Assembly: GCF_018860805.1 (NCBI RefSeq)
Contig: NZ_JAHKQR010000002.1
Location: 310,001-374,000 of the forward strand
Length of the DNA stretch: 64,000 nt
Direction: 5' to 3'
Source of the DNA: Aestuariibacter sp. A3R04
GTDB lineage: Bacteria; Pseudomonadota; Gammaproteobacteria; Enterobacterales; Alteromonadaceae
Shown here: piece after piece, positions 54,301 through 64,000 of the stretch
Layout of the letters: every line of letters starts with the position of its first letter
Position numbering within the stretch: position 1 is the first letter of the stretch
Notes under the pieces: generated by a model
The model's input: the letters and a program-made list of their open reading frames with translations, nothing else
Told to the model about the DNA's origin: nothing
Database searches by the model: none
Program-made: the position numbers and the translations under genes

Positions 54301-55116
54301 AGGTGGAATTTCTTCCATCACACGCTTGGCGTGCAAAAACTCGTAACGGGGGTGAATAGCCGATAACTTCACCGAAATACCCGGTGAACGTTTAGGGCCT
54401 CGGCCTGCTGCTGCCTTGCCGATGACGTGAATAGCATTGACGTAAGCGTCATAGTAGCGGTTAGCGTCCTTCATGGTACGCGCGCCTTCGCCCAGCATGT
54501 CATAGGAATAAACATAGCCTTTGGTTTCTTTTTCTTTGGCCCGCTCAACCGCATCATCGATGGTCTCGCCCATCACGAACTGTCGGCCCATTACACGCAT
54601 GGCAATATTCATGGCACGGCGAATAACAGGTTCCCCCAACCGACCCAGTGTTTGCTTTAACAGCCCGAACTGTTCTTTGCGACGCTTATCCGCATAATTA
54701 ATCATGTTTCCCGTCAGTAACAATCCCCACGCTGATGCATTCACAAACATGGAATCTGAGTTACCTAAATGCGGCGTCCACTGCCCCTTGGATAACTTAT
54801 CGCGAATGAGTTCATCCTGAGTAGCCTTATCCGGGACCCTGAGTAACGCTTCCGCGAGGCACATGAGTACAACGCCTTCGGAGGTAGATAAAGAATATTC
54901 ATTGAGTAAGGCATCAACCCCACCGTGACCTTCCTGCTCCCTTCTGATCTGTAATACCATCTTTCGGGCGCGCTCCCAGGCCCGGCTTCTGGCTCGGGGA
55001 TTCACTTCAGCAATGGGGAGAATCTGATCGATAGCAGTAGACTCATCGATGCGATAGTGGTCGCGTATCCGCTGACGGATAGACGACAGAGTATTGAGAT
55101 CGTCGTGACTGAGCAT
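51316..55116 (-). CDS. putA: Bifunctional proline dehydrogenase / L-glutamate gamma-semialdehyde dehydrogenase PutA
   Basis: From ATG 55116 (AAGG 5 bases upstream) the protein has 1266 residues. An alpha-helical lead-in and FAD-dependent proline dehydrogenase barrel (about 180-480; MVRLVKGAYWDTEIKL, FATHNAYTA) precede the P5C dehydrogenase (about 560-1020), with PWNFPLAIFMGQ, IAETGGQN and the nucleophile Cys in AGQRCSALRV. A C-terminal aldehyde-dehydrogenase-like domain ends with TASGGNTSLM. It oxidises proline to glutamate by substrate channelling. The ribbon-helix-helix DNA-binding domain of Escherichia coli PutA is absent, so it should not autoregulate. No putP nearby. Confidence 0.95.
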   Translation of the reverse strand: MLSHDDLNTLSSIRQRIRDHYRIDESTAIDQILPIAEVNPRARSRAWERARKMVLQIRREQEGHGGVDALLNEYSLSTSEGVVLMCLAEALLRVPDKATQDELIRDKLSKGQWTPHLGNSDSMFVNASAWGLLLTGNMINYADKRRKEQFGLLKQTLGRLGEPVIRRAMNIAMRVMGRQFVMGETIDDAVERAKEKETKGYVYSYDMLGEGARTMKDANRYYDAYVNAIHVIGKAAAGRGPKRSPGISVKLSAIHPRYEFLHAKRVMEEIPPKLKALCMMAKEYDIGLTVDAEEADRLDISLDVIEAVFRDPDLIGWTGFGLAVQAYQKRSIHVIEWLRTLTLEVGRSMMVRLVKGAYWDTEIKLTQQAGVDGFPVFTRKSSTDVSYHACANRLLDYRDTIYPQFATHNAYTASVIIELAGEDKEGFEFQCLHGMGDTLYDQVVTEEKIQCRVYAPVGEHEDLLAYLVRRLLENGANSSFVNAIVDDEKPVESLLEDPVEKTQRLKVRYNKQISSPRDLYAPERDNSRGLDLTDVNAVNALQHELARWKNTYSVIDGALPEGCAAVKNPANTMDVVGYHHYACPDDMTVALERAHYGFAAWSKRSVDERADILERTASALERHMGELIAICIREAGKVTQDSIDEVREAVDFCRYYAVRARELDEDQRFLPRGVVLCISPWNFPLAIFMGQVAAALVTGNTVVAKPAEQTSIIAKRAVEIMHTVGLPEDALQLIIAPGKHVGSTLLPDERIKAVMFTGSTQTGTLISQLLAERGGEQVPLIAETGGQNCMIVDSTALPEQVVDDVIHSGFQSAGQRCSALRVLFVQQDIADDLIDMLTGAMKELAIGDPALLSTDVGPVIDGKAFNSLREHEKYMETHGTLLYRAQVPKEYEDGYFFPPTLYEIDDINVLKREVFGPVVHVIRFNGKAIDGVIDQINGTGFGLTMGVHSRIEERANELAARSRAGNVYINRNMIGAIVGVQPFGGRGLSGTGPKAGGPNYLRRLMQERATPKPSQVDDLDNLDAALSGEKQDKEAAIRLMDKGVSVESKWRHTPLNDRISMVRQLLAKLAKEDIVDELADDLNRTLATSRQQLTSVERKLSKPKQLPGPTGESNKLYLEPRGVLVCFADKGVTFEYWTLSIVTALATGNVVVSVVSDLFYEEALAFQKNFNETGAAEGVFQVARLSHLNDLLMHEHLAGVVVDSNTERTAQITAMLSSREGAILPVITAEYNDNLIQRLVTEKTISIDTTASGGNTSLMTLIEDDE

Positions 55117-55471
55117 TGACACCTTCTTCAGTTAGTTTGCTGGTATTTACCTGATTGATTAACGTTTGACCGCACGTTGCACCAGACCTGTTCAAATAGC
55201 AAGTGAAGTCGCAAAACTGGCGGCAAAATTGTGTAAACTCTGATGGTTTATAGCAGCGCTGAGCAGGAAAGATCAGCGCTGCTGTCGTTTGCGGCGGATG
55301 CTACACAATATACCTCTCTGTCGCTAATAAAATATGCGCTGAAAATAATGAATGTGATGGCGAACGGTTTTGCACCTTCGACGTCTATAATTTGAAAAGC
55401 CGACGCGGTCAGTAGACCCGTGGGCTTTGAGTGGGCATAATAAACAACAGACAGAAAAACAGGTAAAGACT
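55117..55471. other. Divergent putA/ftsB intergenic region with a perfect 11-bp inverted repeat
   Basis: This ~355-bp stretch has no convincing gene. It holds AGCAGCGCTGA (55252-55262) and TCAGCGCTGCT (55273-55283), a perfect stem with a 10-base loop lacking a T-tract. TGTAAACTCTGATGGTTTATA just before could hold a promoter. The repeat may be an operator or a leader structure for ftsB. Confidence 0.4.
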
Positions 55472-55762
55472 GTGTGGCAGGATAAATGGGTTACTATTGT
55501 ACTGGTAATTTTACTGGGGTTGCTCCAGTACCGCTTGTGGTTTGGTAAAAATTCTATCCCCGATTACCTCAAGCTCGAGGACGAAGTGGAGCAACAAGCC
55601 ATGCAAAACGCCAACCTTATCCAGCGCAATGACTTGTTAAAAGCCGATATCAACGACTTAAAAATTGGCCTTGAATCCATTGAAGAACGCGCACGTAACG
55701 AACTAGGCCTTATCAAAAAAGGCGAAACTTTTTACCGCATTCTTCCAGCAGAAAACGAATAA
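55472..55762 (+). CDS. ftsB: Cell division protein FtsB
   Basis: A short bitopic membrane protein: helix IVLVILLGLLQYRLWFG, the conserved GKNSIPDYLKL, then a coiled coil (about 35-70) and a short C-terminal tail. FtsB joins FtsL and FtsQ in the divisome. The start is uncertain: GTG 55472 (AGG 8 bases upstream) gives 96 residues and the usual few residues before the helix, while the frame is open back to a TTG at 55427 (111 residues) without a ribosome-binding site. Followed by ispD after 5 bp, the conserved order. Confidence 0.88.
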   Translation: MWQDKWVTIVLVILLGLLQYRLWFGKNSIPDYLKLEDEVEQQAMQNANLIQRNDLLKADINDLKIGLESIEERARNELGLIKKGETFYRILPAENE

Positions 55763-55767
55763 TAGCT

Positions 55768-56469
55768 ATGTCAGAACAATCCGTTGTTGCCGTTGTACCG
55801 GCAGCAGGTATTGGCAGCCGGATGCAGGCTGATAAACCCAAGCAATATCTGACCCTTGCAGGGAAAACCATTCTTGAACACACATTGCATACGCTATACA
55901 GCCATCCTGCGGTGGACAAAGTGGTGGTGTCGATCAATCCCGACGACCCATATTTTGTAACGCTAGACATTGCAAAAGCACACTGGCTCACGGTAGTAAA
56001 TGGAGGCGAGACCCGGGCAGATTCAGTACTGGCTGGAATCACCACGCTGCAGGATGATACCTGGGCGATGGTTCACGATGCTGCCCGCCCCTGTGTCAGC
56101 CACAGTGATATCGACAAGTTGCTTTGCGTACAAAACCGCGCTGACGTAGCCGGAGGTATTCTTGCCACACCAGTAAGAGACACGATGAAACGGGCGTTGG
56201 ACGGTACCACTGAAGTTTCTCACACGGAAAGCAGAGACAACCTGTGGCACGCACTGACTCCGCAACTGTTCAAAGCTGGCGCGTTAAAGGCCGCCTTAAT
56301 GCGCTGTGCCGACGGTGAAGTAGCAATTACCGATGAAGCCTCTGCCATGGAGGCTGCGGGATATCGTGTGGCCCTGATAGACAGCAATCCGGCTAACATT
56401 AAAATTACTCATCCTGCTGACATGCCGCTAGCGGCATTTTATTTTCAGCAGTTAACTAAACAGAGGTAA
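55768..56469 (+). CDS. ispD: 2-C-methyl-D-erythritol 4-phosphate cytidylyltransferase
   Basis: 233 residues, third step of the MEP isoprenoid pathway. The CTP-binding VPAAGIGSRMQADKPKQYL is at the N-terminus; VHDAARPCVSHSDI and ATPVRDTMKR also match. Between ftsB and ispF with only a few bases on either side, as in most gammaproteobacteria. Confidence 0.95.
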   Translation: MSEQSVVAVVPAAGIGSRMQADKPKQYLTLAGKTILEHTLHTLYSHPAVDKVVVSINPDDPYFVTLDIAKAHWLTVVNGGETRADSVLAGITTLQDDTWAMVHDAARPCVSHSDIDKLLCVQNRADVAGGILATPVRDTMKRALDGTTEVSHTESRDNLWHALTPQLFKAGALKAALMRCADGEVAITDEASAMEAAGYRVALIDSNPANIKITHPADMPLAAFYFQQLTKQR

Positions 56470-56472
56470 GCA

Positions 56473-56952
56473 ATGCGAATAGGCCACGGTTTCGATGTTC
56501 ACAAATTCGGTGGGCATGGCCCCATTGTCGTAGGTGGTGTCAGTATTGACTATGAACAGGGTTTATTAGCCCACTCTGACGGTGATGTGCTAATCCACGC
56601 ATTATGCGATGCGTTACTGGGAGCGGCGGCCATGGGCGATATTGGTAAGCACTTCCCGGATACTGATGACGAATTTTCAGGCGCCGACAGCCGAGGTTTA
56701 CTTCGCCATGTTATTGGCTTATTGCAAAAAGACGGATATGTACTTGGCAATGCAGATATGACTATTGTTGCTCAAGCACCGAAAATGGCTCCGCACATAG
56801 CCACAATGCGCACACGTCTGGCAGAAGACTGCCAGTGCGACATCAGTGCGATTAATGTAAAAGCAACAACGACAGAAAAACTGGGATTCGCCGGCCGCAA
56901 AGAAGGTATTGCCGCCCATGCAGTCGTGCTAATCACAAAGGATCAGTCTTAA
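56473..56952 (+). CDS. ispF: 2-C-methyl-D-erythritol 2,4-cyclodiphosphate synthase
   Basis: 159 residues. Zinc ligands Asp8 and His10 in GHGFDVHKF and the [18 protein letters not shown] motif are present, plus [25 protein letters not shown] lies 6 bases before the ATG. Its stop overlaps the truD start (TAATG). Trimeric cytosolic enzyme of the MEP pathway, acting two steps after IspD. Confidence 0.96.
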   Translation: MRIGHGFDVHKFGGHGPIVVGGVSIDYEQGLLAHSDGDVLIHALCDALLGAAAMGDIGKHFPDTDDEFSGADSRGLLRHVIGLLQKDGYVLGNADMTIVAQAPKMAPHIATMRTRLAEDCQCDISAINVKATTTEKLGFAGRKEGIAAHAVVLITKDQS

Positions 56953-57995
56953 TGCTGTCTTCTTCAAACTGGCGCTATGCCAGTAACGACAATAACCGCC
57001 CTTCGGCAATTTTAAAGCAAACACCAGAAGATTTCAGGGTGACTGAGGAACTGGGGTATGACACCTGCGGCGAAGGCGAGCACCAATATCTCTGGGTAGA
57101 AAAGAAACTGGCCAATACAGCCTGGGTAGCAGAGCAACTCGCCAGATACACAGGCTTGCCGCTCAGGCAGGTTACCTATGCGGGGCGTAAGGACAAGTAC
57201 GCGGTAACCCAACAGTGGTTTAGTCTGCACGCACCGGGGGCGGCAAATTTTGACTTTTCATCCTTTGATTGCGAAGGCGTTAAAATTCTTGGCCATCACC
57301 GCCACAATAAAAAGCTTCGTACAGGGCAACTGCAAGGAAATCGGTTTGCCATTGCCCTAAGGCAGGTATCTGACCCTGAACGCCTGGTAGATAATTTAAA
57401 ACGTGCCGCGTCTGAAGGTGTTCCCAATTACTTTGGTGAACAGCGTTTTGGCATGGTTCGCCTGGACGACAGCGGACGACGTCAGGAAGGAGGCAATCTT
57501 CAATTGGCCGAAAAAATGCTGAACGGAGAAGTTATTCGCAACCGCAACAAGCGCAATATGGCCCTATCTGCCCTGCGCAGCTGGTTGTTTAACGAGATCG
57601 TCAGCCAGCGCATAGCACAGGGTAAACTCGATACCCTCCTTCCCGGCGACGCACTCATGCTAAACGGATCAAACAGCTTTTTTATCAACGATAACAGTGA
57701 CGATTTGCCCGCCCGTTACACGCAACAAGATCTCGCTCCCACTGCTGCATTATGGGGGAAAGGCACACCGCCCAGCCTCGAAGAAGCCTTGGCGCTGGAG
57801 ATGTCTGTCGCACAAGCCACTCCAGCAGTCTGTGATTTTTTGCAGGACGCTGGTCTTAAACAGGAACGCAGGCCGGTGAAAATTTGGCCCCGTCAACTTG
57901 AATGGCAACATATCGGTGATACAGTGAGGGTTGAATTTAGTTTGCCCTCAGGCTGCTATGCCACCACTGTGCTTCGCGAGTGTGTAGATTTTTAG
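56952..57995 (+). CDS. truD: tRNA pseudouridine(13) synthase
   Basis: 347 residues. Catalytic Asp81 in [38 protein letters not shown] and [19 protein letters not shown] are TruD landmarks. Modifies U13 of tRNA-Glu. Overlaps ispF by one base. The unrelated longer frame for surE starts inside its end, but the real surE start is 47 bp after its stop. Confidence 0.95.
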   Translation: MLSSSNWRYASNDNNRPSAILKQTPEDFRVTEELGYDTCGEGEHQYLWVEKKLANTAWVAEQLARYTGLPLRQVTYAGRKDKYAVTQQWFSLHAPGAANFDFSSFDCEGVKILGHHRHNKKLRTGQLQGNRFAIALRQVSDPERLVDNLKRAASEGVPNYFGEQRFGMVRLDDSGRRQEGGNLQLAEKMLNGEVIRNRNKRNMALSALRSWLFNEIVSQRIAQGKLDTLLPGDALMLNGSNSFFINDNSDDLPARYTQQDLAPTAALWGKGTPPSLEEALALEMSVAQATPAVCDFLQDAGLKQERRPVKIWPRQLEWQHIGDTVRVEFSLPSGCYATTVLRECVDF

Positions 57996-58042
57996 TTTTA
58001 TTTAGCGATGCAACGGTAACCCGAACGTATGAAGGACAGCTA

Positions 58043-58795
58043 ATGCGAATTTTATTGAGTAACGACGACAGCGTGTTTGCAAAGGGCATAAATGTGTTGT
58101 TCAGAACACTTTCAGAACAACACGACGTAACGGTAATTGCGCCAGACCGCAACTGCAGCGGCGCCAGCAATGCATTATCGCTGCACGACCCGCTGCGTAT
58201 TCAGCAACTGGACAATGGCTTCTACTCTGTGAATGGCACACCATCAGACTGTGTTCATCTTGGGGTGAATTGTTTTTTGGACGATGACCCGGAGCTGGTG
58301 GTGTCGGGCATTAACCATGGCCCCAACCTCGGTGACGACGTCATTTACTCTGGAACAGTTGCGGCTGCAACCGAAGGCCGATACATGGGCCTGCCCGCTA
58401 TTGCCGTGTCTTTGGCAAGTCACAATGGGAAGCACTTTGACACCGCCGCCCAGGTTGTGCTGCAAATAATTAGAAAGTTGCAGGCTCATGCCTTGCCGTC
58501 TAACCAAATTCTCAATATCAATGTCCCTGATATTCCCTACGACCAACTGGCCGGCGTCAAGGTAACCCGTCAAGGCAAACGACACAGGGCTGAAGCTATG
58601 GTGAAGTCTACCGATGCCTTTGGTCGTGAAATATACTGGTATGGCCCTGCGGGCGCTGAACAGGAAGCTGGCCCAGGTACCGATTTTCACGCAGTTGCAA
58701 ATGGTTTTTGCTCCGTCACCCCGCTGAGCGTGGACATGACGGCGCATAGCAGTCTGGCCGAAATGGAAGACTGGATGAACAAAGACATTAATTAA
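58043..58795 (+). CDS. surE: 5'/3'-nucleotidase SurE
   Basis: Start ATG 58043 (AAGGA 6 bases upstream) gives 250 residues and the family start [10 protein letters not shown]. Metal ligands Asp8 and Asp9, then [22 protein letters not shown] and [18 protein letters not shown] with the catalytic Asn are present. The usual NDDGxxAPGI reads [10 protein letters not shown] here, a mild departure next to the metal site. SurE is a stress-survival nucleotidase, conserved between truD and pcm. Confidence 0.94.
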   Translation: MRILLSNDDSVFAKGINVLFRTLSEQHDVTVIAPDRNCSGASNALSLHDPLRIQQLDNGFYSVNGTPSDCVHLGVNCFLDDDPELVVSGINHGPNLGDDVIYSGTVAAATEGRYMGLPAIAVSLASHNGKHFDTAAQVVLQIIRKLQAHALPSNQILNINVPDIPYDQLAGVKVTRQGKRHRAEAMVKSTDAFGREIYWYGPAGAEQEAGPGTDFHAVANGFCSVTPLSVDMTAHSSLAEMEDWMNKDIN

Positions 58796-58823
58796 ATCCG
58801 CAGACAGGAACACACTCACTACA

Positions 58824-59459
58824 ATGAGAACAACAAGAAAAGGTGAAATGCTCGCTGAGTTGCTATATGGCGAGGGCGTAAGAGATCAAAACGTGTTGAC
58901 TGCGATTGCGGCAACCCCTAGAGACTTATTTCTGCCCGACGCATTGAAGCACAAGGCGTATCAAAATACGGCTCTGCCTATAGGACAAGGACAAACCATA
59001 TCCCAGCCTTATATTGTGGCCAAAATGACAGAGCTATTATTAAAGGCCCCAAATAAACCTCAAAAAGTGCTGGAGATAGGCACTGGCTCAGGCTACCAGA
59101 CCGCGGTGCTGGCTCAGTTGTTTGGCCACGTTTATACCGTGGAGCGGATAAAGTCGTTGCAGTTTCAAGCCAAACGCAGAATGAACCATCTGAATCTACA
59201 CAATATTTCCATGAAACACGGTGACGGCTGGAAAGGTTGGCCCAGCAAAGGCCCCTACGACGCAATTCTGGTGACAGCCGCTGCGACCACGTTACCCCAA
59301 GATTTGTGTGACCAACTCATCGAAGGTGGGAGATTAATTATTCCCGTGGGGAGTGAACAACAAAACCTCTTGTGTATTGACAATATAGACGGCGAACTTA
59401 AATCTGAAACCATTGAAGCTGTCCGCTTCGTTCCCTTAGTTGCAGGAGAACTTCAGTGA
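58824..59459 (+). CDS. pcm: Protein-L-isoaspartate O-methyltransferase
   Basis: 211 residues. SAM-binding [18 protein letters not shown], the preceding [15 protein letters not shown] substrate motif, [10 protein letters not shown] and GGRLIIPVG are all present. Pcm repairs isoaspartyl damage in proteins. The stop overlaps the yqaA-type gene's GTG start. Confidence 0.95.
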   Translation: MRTTRKGEMLAELLYGEGVRDQNVLTAIAATPRDLFLPDALKHKAYQNTALPIGQGQTISQPYIVAKMTELLLKAPNKPQKVLEIGTGSGYQTAVLAQLFGHVYTVERIKSLQFQAKRRMNHLNLHNISMKHGDGWKGWPSKGPYDAILVTAAATTLPQDLCDQLIEGGRLIIPVGSEQQNLLCIDNIDGELKSETIEAVRFVPLVAGELQ

Positions 59460-60040
59460 AGCTATTTCAACCCTGCTACGATTTGGCGTTGCGATGGGCC
59501 AGACACAGGCACGCCAGCCGCTATCTCGTCGGCCTGAGTTTCGCAGAATCCATGTTCTTTCCTATCCCCCCGGATGTAATGCTCGCTCCCATGTCGATGT
59601 CACAGCCCCACAAAGCTTGGTTTTTTGCCACTCTCACCACCATTGCCTCAGTATTAGGTGGCATAGCTGGGTTTGCCCTAGGTTACTTTGCCTTTGAGAT
59701 GTGGATAGAACCCCTTGTGGTATCAGCCGGTTACGAGCAAAAGTTAAATACGACAATGGGTTGGTTTGAGCAATATGGTGTGTGGGTTGTGTTTCTCGCC
59801 GGTTTTTCCCCCATCCCATATAAAGTATTTACCATTAGTGCTGGTGTGCTAAATATGGCCCTCTTGCCATTTATTGTTGCTTCCGCCATAGGACGGGGCG
59901 CCAGATTCTTCCTGGTTGCCGCGCTCATGCGATGGGGAGGGAAGGCAATGGAAACCAAGCTAAGAGAGTACGTAGAAATACTTGGTTGGATTACTGTGGC
60001 ATTAGGCATTGTTGCTTATTTTATACTCAGACACGGTTAA
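59456..60040 (+). CDS. yqaA: YqaA family membrane protein (SNARE-associated/DedA-like)
   Basis: 194 residues, about four to five membrane helices. [18 protein letters not shown] and [19 protein letters not shown] are the two family motifs, the latter with the DedA-type re-entrant look. Starts at GTG 59456 overlapping the pcm stop (GTGA). Relatives are proposed lipid-phosphate transporters. Insertion between pcm and nlpD is seen in other marine gammaproteobacteria. Confidence 0.88.
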   Translation: MKLFQPCYDLALRWARHRHASRYLVGLSFAESMFFPIPPDVMLAPMSMSQPHKAWFFATLTTIASVLGGIAGFALGYFAFEMWIEPLVVSAGYEQKLNTTMGWFEQYGVWVVFLAGFSPIPYKVFTISAGVLNMALLPFIVASAIGRGARFFLVAALMRWGGKAMETKLREYVEILGWITVALGIVAYFILRHG

Positions 60041-60042
60041 TT

Positions 60043-60921
60043 ATGCTTGTGAAGCGTAGGAGTCTTGCCCTTATTGTTGTCTTTTTCGTCATTATTTTGA
60101 CGGGCTGCAGTAACAGAAATGCCCCTGCACCGGTCACACTTTTGAATAGTCAGCCAGAAAAAAATAAATTGGGGTCAGTAAACGATACTTACGTAGTAAA
60201 AAAGGGCGATACCCTTTTCGCTATTGCTTGGTACACTGGAAACGACTATAGGGACTTAGCGAATTATAATGACCTTTCAGCACCTTACGCAATATTCCCC
60301 GGACAAACGCTCAAACTTAATGCCGCGGAAGTGGTTAAAAAAAAGCCTCACATTAAAAAAGAGCCTTATCCTAAAGTGCAAGAAAAAACTGGTACGACCA
60401 CGGAAAATTACGACAAAAGGAGTGTTGACCGCCCCCCAACCCGGGCGTACGATGAGAGTGAAATAAATGTTAACAACCAAGCAGTTACGGTCGTCAAACC
60501 ATTGACGGATAACGCCAAAAAGCCGACGCGAAGAGGCTTTGCGGAAAAAGTGTCAAAATGGTATTGGCCATCGAGTGGTAACATTATTTCAACATTTGAT
60601 AATAGCGAATCTGGGAACAAAGGCATAGATATAAGCGCCCAAAGAGGCTCACCTATTTTTGCTGCTGCTGATGGTAAAGTTGTTTATGTTGGAAACGCCC
60701 TGCGAGGCTACGGTAACCTGATAATTATCAAGCATACCGACGCGTTGCTCAGTGCATACGCACACAACGACGAGTTCAGGGTGAAAGAACAACAATGGGT
60801 ATCAGGCGGTCAGCAAATTGCCACTATGGGAGATAGTGGTGCCGACAGAGTTAAGCTTCATTTTGAAGTGAGATACCGCGGTAAATCGTTAGATCCGCTG
60901 CGCTATCTGCCCAAAAAATAA
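60043..60921 (+). CDS. nlpD: Murein hydrolase activator NlpD
   Basis: Start ATG 60043 gives 292 residues; the frame is open further upstream inside yqaA. Lipobox LTGC, a LysM domain (about 50-93; YVVKKGDTLFAIAWYTGN), a Lys-rich linker and a C-terminal M23 domain (about 180-290; GIDISAQRGSPIFAAADGKV, HFEVRYRGKSLDPLRYL). Catalytic zinc ligands are degenerate (no H-x3-D), as in NlpD, which activates amidase AmiC at division rather than cutting murein. Precedes rpoS by 70 bp; in Escherichia coli the main rpoS promoter lies inside nlpD. Confidence 0.94.
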   Translation: MLVKRRSLALIVVFFVIILTGCSNRNAPAPVTLLNSQPEKNKLGSVNDTYVVKKGDTLFAIAWYTGNDYRDLANYNDLSAPYAIFPGQTLKLNAAEVVKKKPHIKKEPYPKVQEKTGTTTENYDKRSVDRPPTRAYDESEINVNNQAVTVVKPLTDNAKKPTRRGFAEKVSKWYWPSSGNIISTFDNSESGNKGIDISAQRGSPIFAAADGKVVYVGNALRGYGNLIIIKHTDALLSAYAHNDEFRVKEQQWVSGGQQIATMGDSGADRVKLHFEVRYRGKSLDPLRYLPKK

Positions 60922-60991
60922 TAACAATAAATAATAATAAAGCTATTTAGGAGAACGTCGCAGGGTAACCAACAACGCAGGAGATGCAGTC

Positions 60992-61984
60992 GTGGGTCAA
61001 CAAAAAGCCGCTGTAATCGATAGTAAGTCTCATCGTGATGAGATGGACATGCCAGTTAGCACTAAGGCTGGTGAAGTTTTAACTGAAACCCTTGATGACA
61101 CCGCAGATGATGCGGTGCTAGCACAGGAAGACCAACCCAAAAACCTAGACGCCACTCAACTGTATCTCGGTGAAATCGGCTTTTCCCCTCTGCTTTCAGC
61201 GGAAGAAGAAGTCTATTTTGCAAGACGAGCGTTGAAAGGCTGTGAACCTTCCAGAAAACGAATGATCGTGTCTAACTTAAGACTGGTTGTAAAAATAGCG
61301 CGCCGCTATAACAATCGGGGTCTGGCACTGCTTGATCTTATTGAAGAGGGTAACCTTGGTCTCATCCGCGCTGTGGAAAAGTTCGATCCTGAACGGGGCT
61401 TTCGCTTTTCAACCTATGCAACATGGTGGATAAGGCAAACCATTGAGCGGGCCATTATGAATCAAACCCGCACTATCCGGCTTCCCATTCACGTTGTGAA
61501 AGAGTTAAATGTTTATTTGCGTTGTGCTCGGGAGCTATCACAAAAACTCGACCACGAACCCACGGCAGAAGAAATTGCTGCTGAGTTAGATAAGCCCGTA
61601 AGTGAAGTTAGCCGCATGCTTCGTTTGAATGAGCGCATAACCTCAGTCGACACCCCCATTGGCGGTGAGAATGACAAAGCTCTGTTGGATATTCTTTCCG
61701 ATAGTAACGACTGCGGCCCTGAAGACAACCTTCAGGACAACGACATGAAAGCCAATATTGTAAAGTGGCTTGAAGAGTTAAACGCCAAGCAGCGCGAAGT
61801 TCTGGCCAGACGTTTCGGTTTACTGGGCTATGAACCATCTACATTGGAAGACGTTGGTGCCGAGATTGGTCTTACTCGTGAACGCGTGCGCCAAATACAG
61901 GTAGAAGCGCTTCGCCGGTTAAAAGATATGCTTGGCCACCAAGGGTTAACGCTGGAAAGTATGTTCGACCAAATGGGTGAATAA
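60992..61984 (+). CDS. rpoS: RNA polymerase sigma factor RpoS
   Basis: 330 residues from GTG 60992 (AGGAG 8 bases upstream; an ATG overlapping that site is out of frame). Region 1.2 [20 protein letters not shown], region 2 [18 protein letters not shown] with [17 protein letters not shown], region 3 and region 4 [19 protein letters not shown]. Stationary-phase and general stress sigma factor; the NlpD neighbour confirms RpoS rather than RpoD. A strong terminator follows. Confidence 0.96.
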   Translation: MGQQKAAVIDSKSHRDEMDMPVSTKAGEVLTETLDDTADDAVLAQEDQPKNLDATQLYLGEIGFSPLLSAEEEVYFARRALKGCEPSRKRMIVSNLRLVVKIARRYNNRGLALLDLIEEGNLGLIRAVEKFDPERGFRFSTYATWWIRQTIERAIMNQTRTIRLPIHVVKELNVYLRCARELSQKLDHEPTAEEIAAELDKPVSEVSRMLRLNERITSVDTPIGGENDKALLDILSDSNDCGPEDNLQDNDMKANIVKWLEELNAKQREVLARRFGLLGYEPSTLEDVGAEIGLTRERVRQIQVEALRRLKDMLGHQGLTLESMFDQMGE

Positions 61985-62004
61985 ATTTCCAGCCTTATAT
62001 AACT

Positions 62005-62037
62005 AAAAGCCATGTACTATCAACATGGCTTTTTTTT
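62005..62037. terminator. Intrinsic terminator of rpoS
   Basis: AAAAGCCATGT (62005-62015) pairs with ACATGGCTTTT (from 62023), followed by an eight-T run. Lies between convergent rpoS and folA; the A-tract on its left could let it work for folA too. Confidence 0.92.
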
Positions 62038-62045
62038 GGCAAAAT

Positions 62046-62549
62046 TTACTGGCGCTGAAGTTTTTCAAACTTATACGAATATGGGTTTTTCTCGTCAGCG
62101 CCGTGAGAAGACGTCCACACACATTCCCAAATGCCCGCAGCCTGATAATCAGGAAATTGCGTATCGCCCTCAACAGTGAGATCAATGTGCGTCAAATAAA
62201 GCACATCAGCCCGCGGAAGAAACGCCGAGTAAATTTTGCCGCCGCCAATTATCATCACCTCGTCACTGCCATTGACCAAGCTTGCAGCTTTCTCTATTGC
62301 TTCTTCAGGGGACGCAACTACGTAAGCCTCGTCGGGTAAACCATGGAACTGCTGGCGAGTAATGATGATATTAGGTCGTCCTGGAAGTAACCTACCAATT
62401 GATGCAAAAGTACGTCTGCCCATAATGACAGGTTTACCCAGCGTTACAGCTTTAAAGTGCTTCAAGTCGGCCGGAAGGTGCCAAGGCATGTCATTATCAG
62501 CACCAATGACCCTATTGTTTGCCATGGCGGCTATCATTGCAATTTTCAC
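62046..62549 (-). CDS. folA: Dihydrofolate reductase
   Basis: 167 residues from GTG 62549. NRVIGADNDMPWHLPADLKH gives the Met20 loop and catalytic Asp; PVIMGRRTFASIG and IIGGGKIYSAFL are also typical. Reduces dihydrofolate, including that made by ThyA. In the same direction as obg, 28 bp downstream of it. Confidence 0.95.
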   Translation of the reverse strand: MKIAMIAAMANNRVIGADNDMPWHLPADLKHFKAVTLGKPVIMGRRTFASIGRLLPGRPNIIITRQQFHGLPDEAYVVASPEEAIEKAASLVNGSDEVMIIGGGKIYSAFLPRADVLYLTHIDLTVEGDTQFPDYQAAGIWECVWTSSHGADEKNPYSYKFEKLQRQ

Positions 62550-62577
62550 TCTACTACCTTACTAACAGCACTGAGCT

Positions 62578-63741
<1,164 letters not shown>

Positions 63742-63887
63742 TTATCACTCCGAGTCGTAATCGACGACTGTATTTATTGTGTTAGTTTACACCATTGAAC
63801 ATTAGTTCGACAGGTTCACTAAAGGTGCATCACTACATCGCACTACCAGGATATTCAGATCCACGTCCCACCCTTTCTCGGGTGTTT

Positions 63888-63917
63888 AAAAAAAAACCCC
63901 GCTTGCGCGGGGTTTTT
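63888..63917 (-). terminator. Intrinsic terminator of rpmA
   Basis: CCCCGC (63897-63902) pairs with GCGGGG (63907-63912) around TTGC, extended by A/T pairs. On the minus strand a run of nine T follows. It separates rpmA from obgE, which then needs its own promoter in 63742-63887 or read-through. Confidence 0.88.
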
Positions 63918-63947
63918 CTAAGCCTGTTCGGCGAGAAGCTTTCGCGC

Positions 63948-64000
63948 TTACTCAGCTACGATGCTCACATATTTACGGTTTTTCGGTCCTTTAACGTCGA
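63948..64000 (-). CDS. rpmA: 50S ribosomal protein L27, C-terminal end (cut by window edge)
   Basis: The last 17 residues read DVKGPKNRKYVSIVAE-like text ending at TAA (63950-63948), the typical L27 C-terminus. Its position upstream of obg matches the conserved rplU-rpmA-obg order; rplU should lie beyond the window. Confidence 0.9.
   Translation of the reverse strand, partial: DVKGPKNRKYVSIVAE

Overview
The window looks like a chromosomal segment of a marine gammaproteobacterium of the Alteromonadales (Alteromonas / Paraglaciecola / Aestuariibacter type). This rests on enterobacterial-type core gene orders (tolC/nudF-yqiB-cpdA-yqiA, mutH/rppH-ptsP-lgt-thyA, ftsB-ispD-ispF-truD-surE-pcm-yqaA-nlpD-rpoS, rpmA-obg), combined with TonB receptor/sulfatase sugar-utilisation genes and many signalling proteins. 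The genus is an inference.

Positions 1-14650 are an accessory carbohydrate locus, entirely on the minus strand: a lipoprotein (cut by the window edge), a 1247-residue TonB-dependent receptor, an aldehyde dehydrogenase, a mandelate-racemase-type enolase-superfamily enzyme, two secreted type I sulfatases, a GntR/FadR regulator, a KDPGal-type aldolase (dgoA), a 2-keto-3-deoxygalactonokinase (dgoK) and an MFS sugar porter. Sugar aldehyde oxidation, cycloisomerisation or dehydration of the acid, phosphorylation of 2-keto-3-deoxygalactonate and aldol cleavage would form a complete route to pyruvate and glyceraldehyde 3-phosphate. With sulfatases alongside, the best guess is catabolism of 3,6-anhydrogalactose from a sulfated red-algal galactan. 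Perfect palindromes with the core AAACAT-N3-ATGTTT precede all three catabolic transcription units, and a degenerate copy precedes the regulator gene, so a local GntR regulon can be read from the DNA.

Positions 14771-26301 are mostly core: the yqiA-cpdA-yqiB-nudF operon, divergent tolC, an unannotated 57-residue protein, a voltage-gated cation channel with a calcium-channel-like filter, an orphan PEP-CTERM-system TPR lipoprotein (PrsT), a DEAD-box helicase and cysG. Positions 26452-28830 hold a transglutaminase-like periplasmic protein and a decayed iron-related locus: a PepSY protein stub, a DUF3649-like membrane protein, a strong Fur box, and a two-component pair that has lost the regulator's DNA-binding domain and the kinase's sensor and His region. 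PhoH, RapA, RluA and a DUF3530 protein follow.

Positions 35198-41358 carry signalling genes (PilJ-like hybrid kinase, PAS diguanylate cyclase, CheY-CheC fusion), then a scar: a GGDEF-EAL remnant with two deletions abutting broken tyrosine-recombinase fragments next to thyA. From 41359 to the end the content is core: thyA, lgt, a TauE-family exporter, ptsP, rppH, mutH, a membrane-anchored AraC-like regulator, ygiF, ygiM, putA without its DNA-binding domain, then ftsB to rpoS, folA, obg and the 3' end of rpmA. I saw no rRNA, tRNA, CRISPR array or complete insertion sequence.
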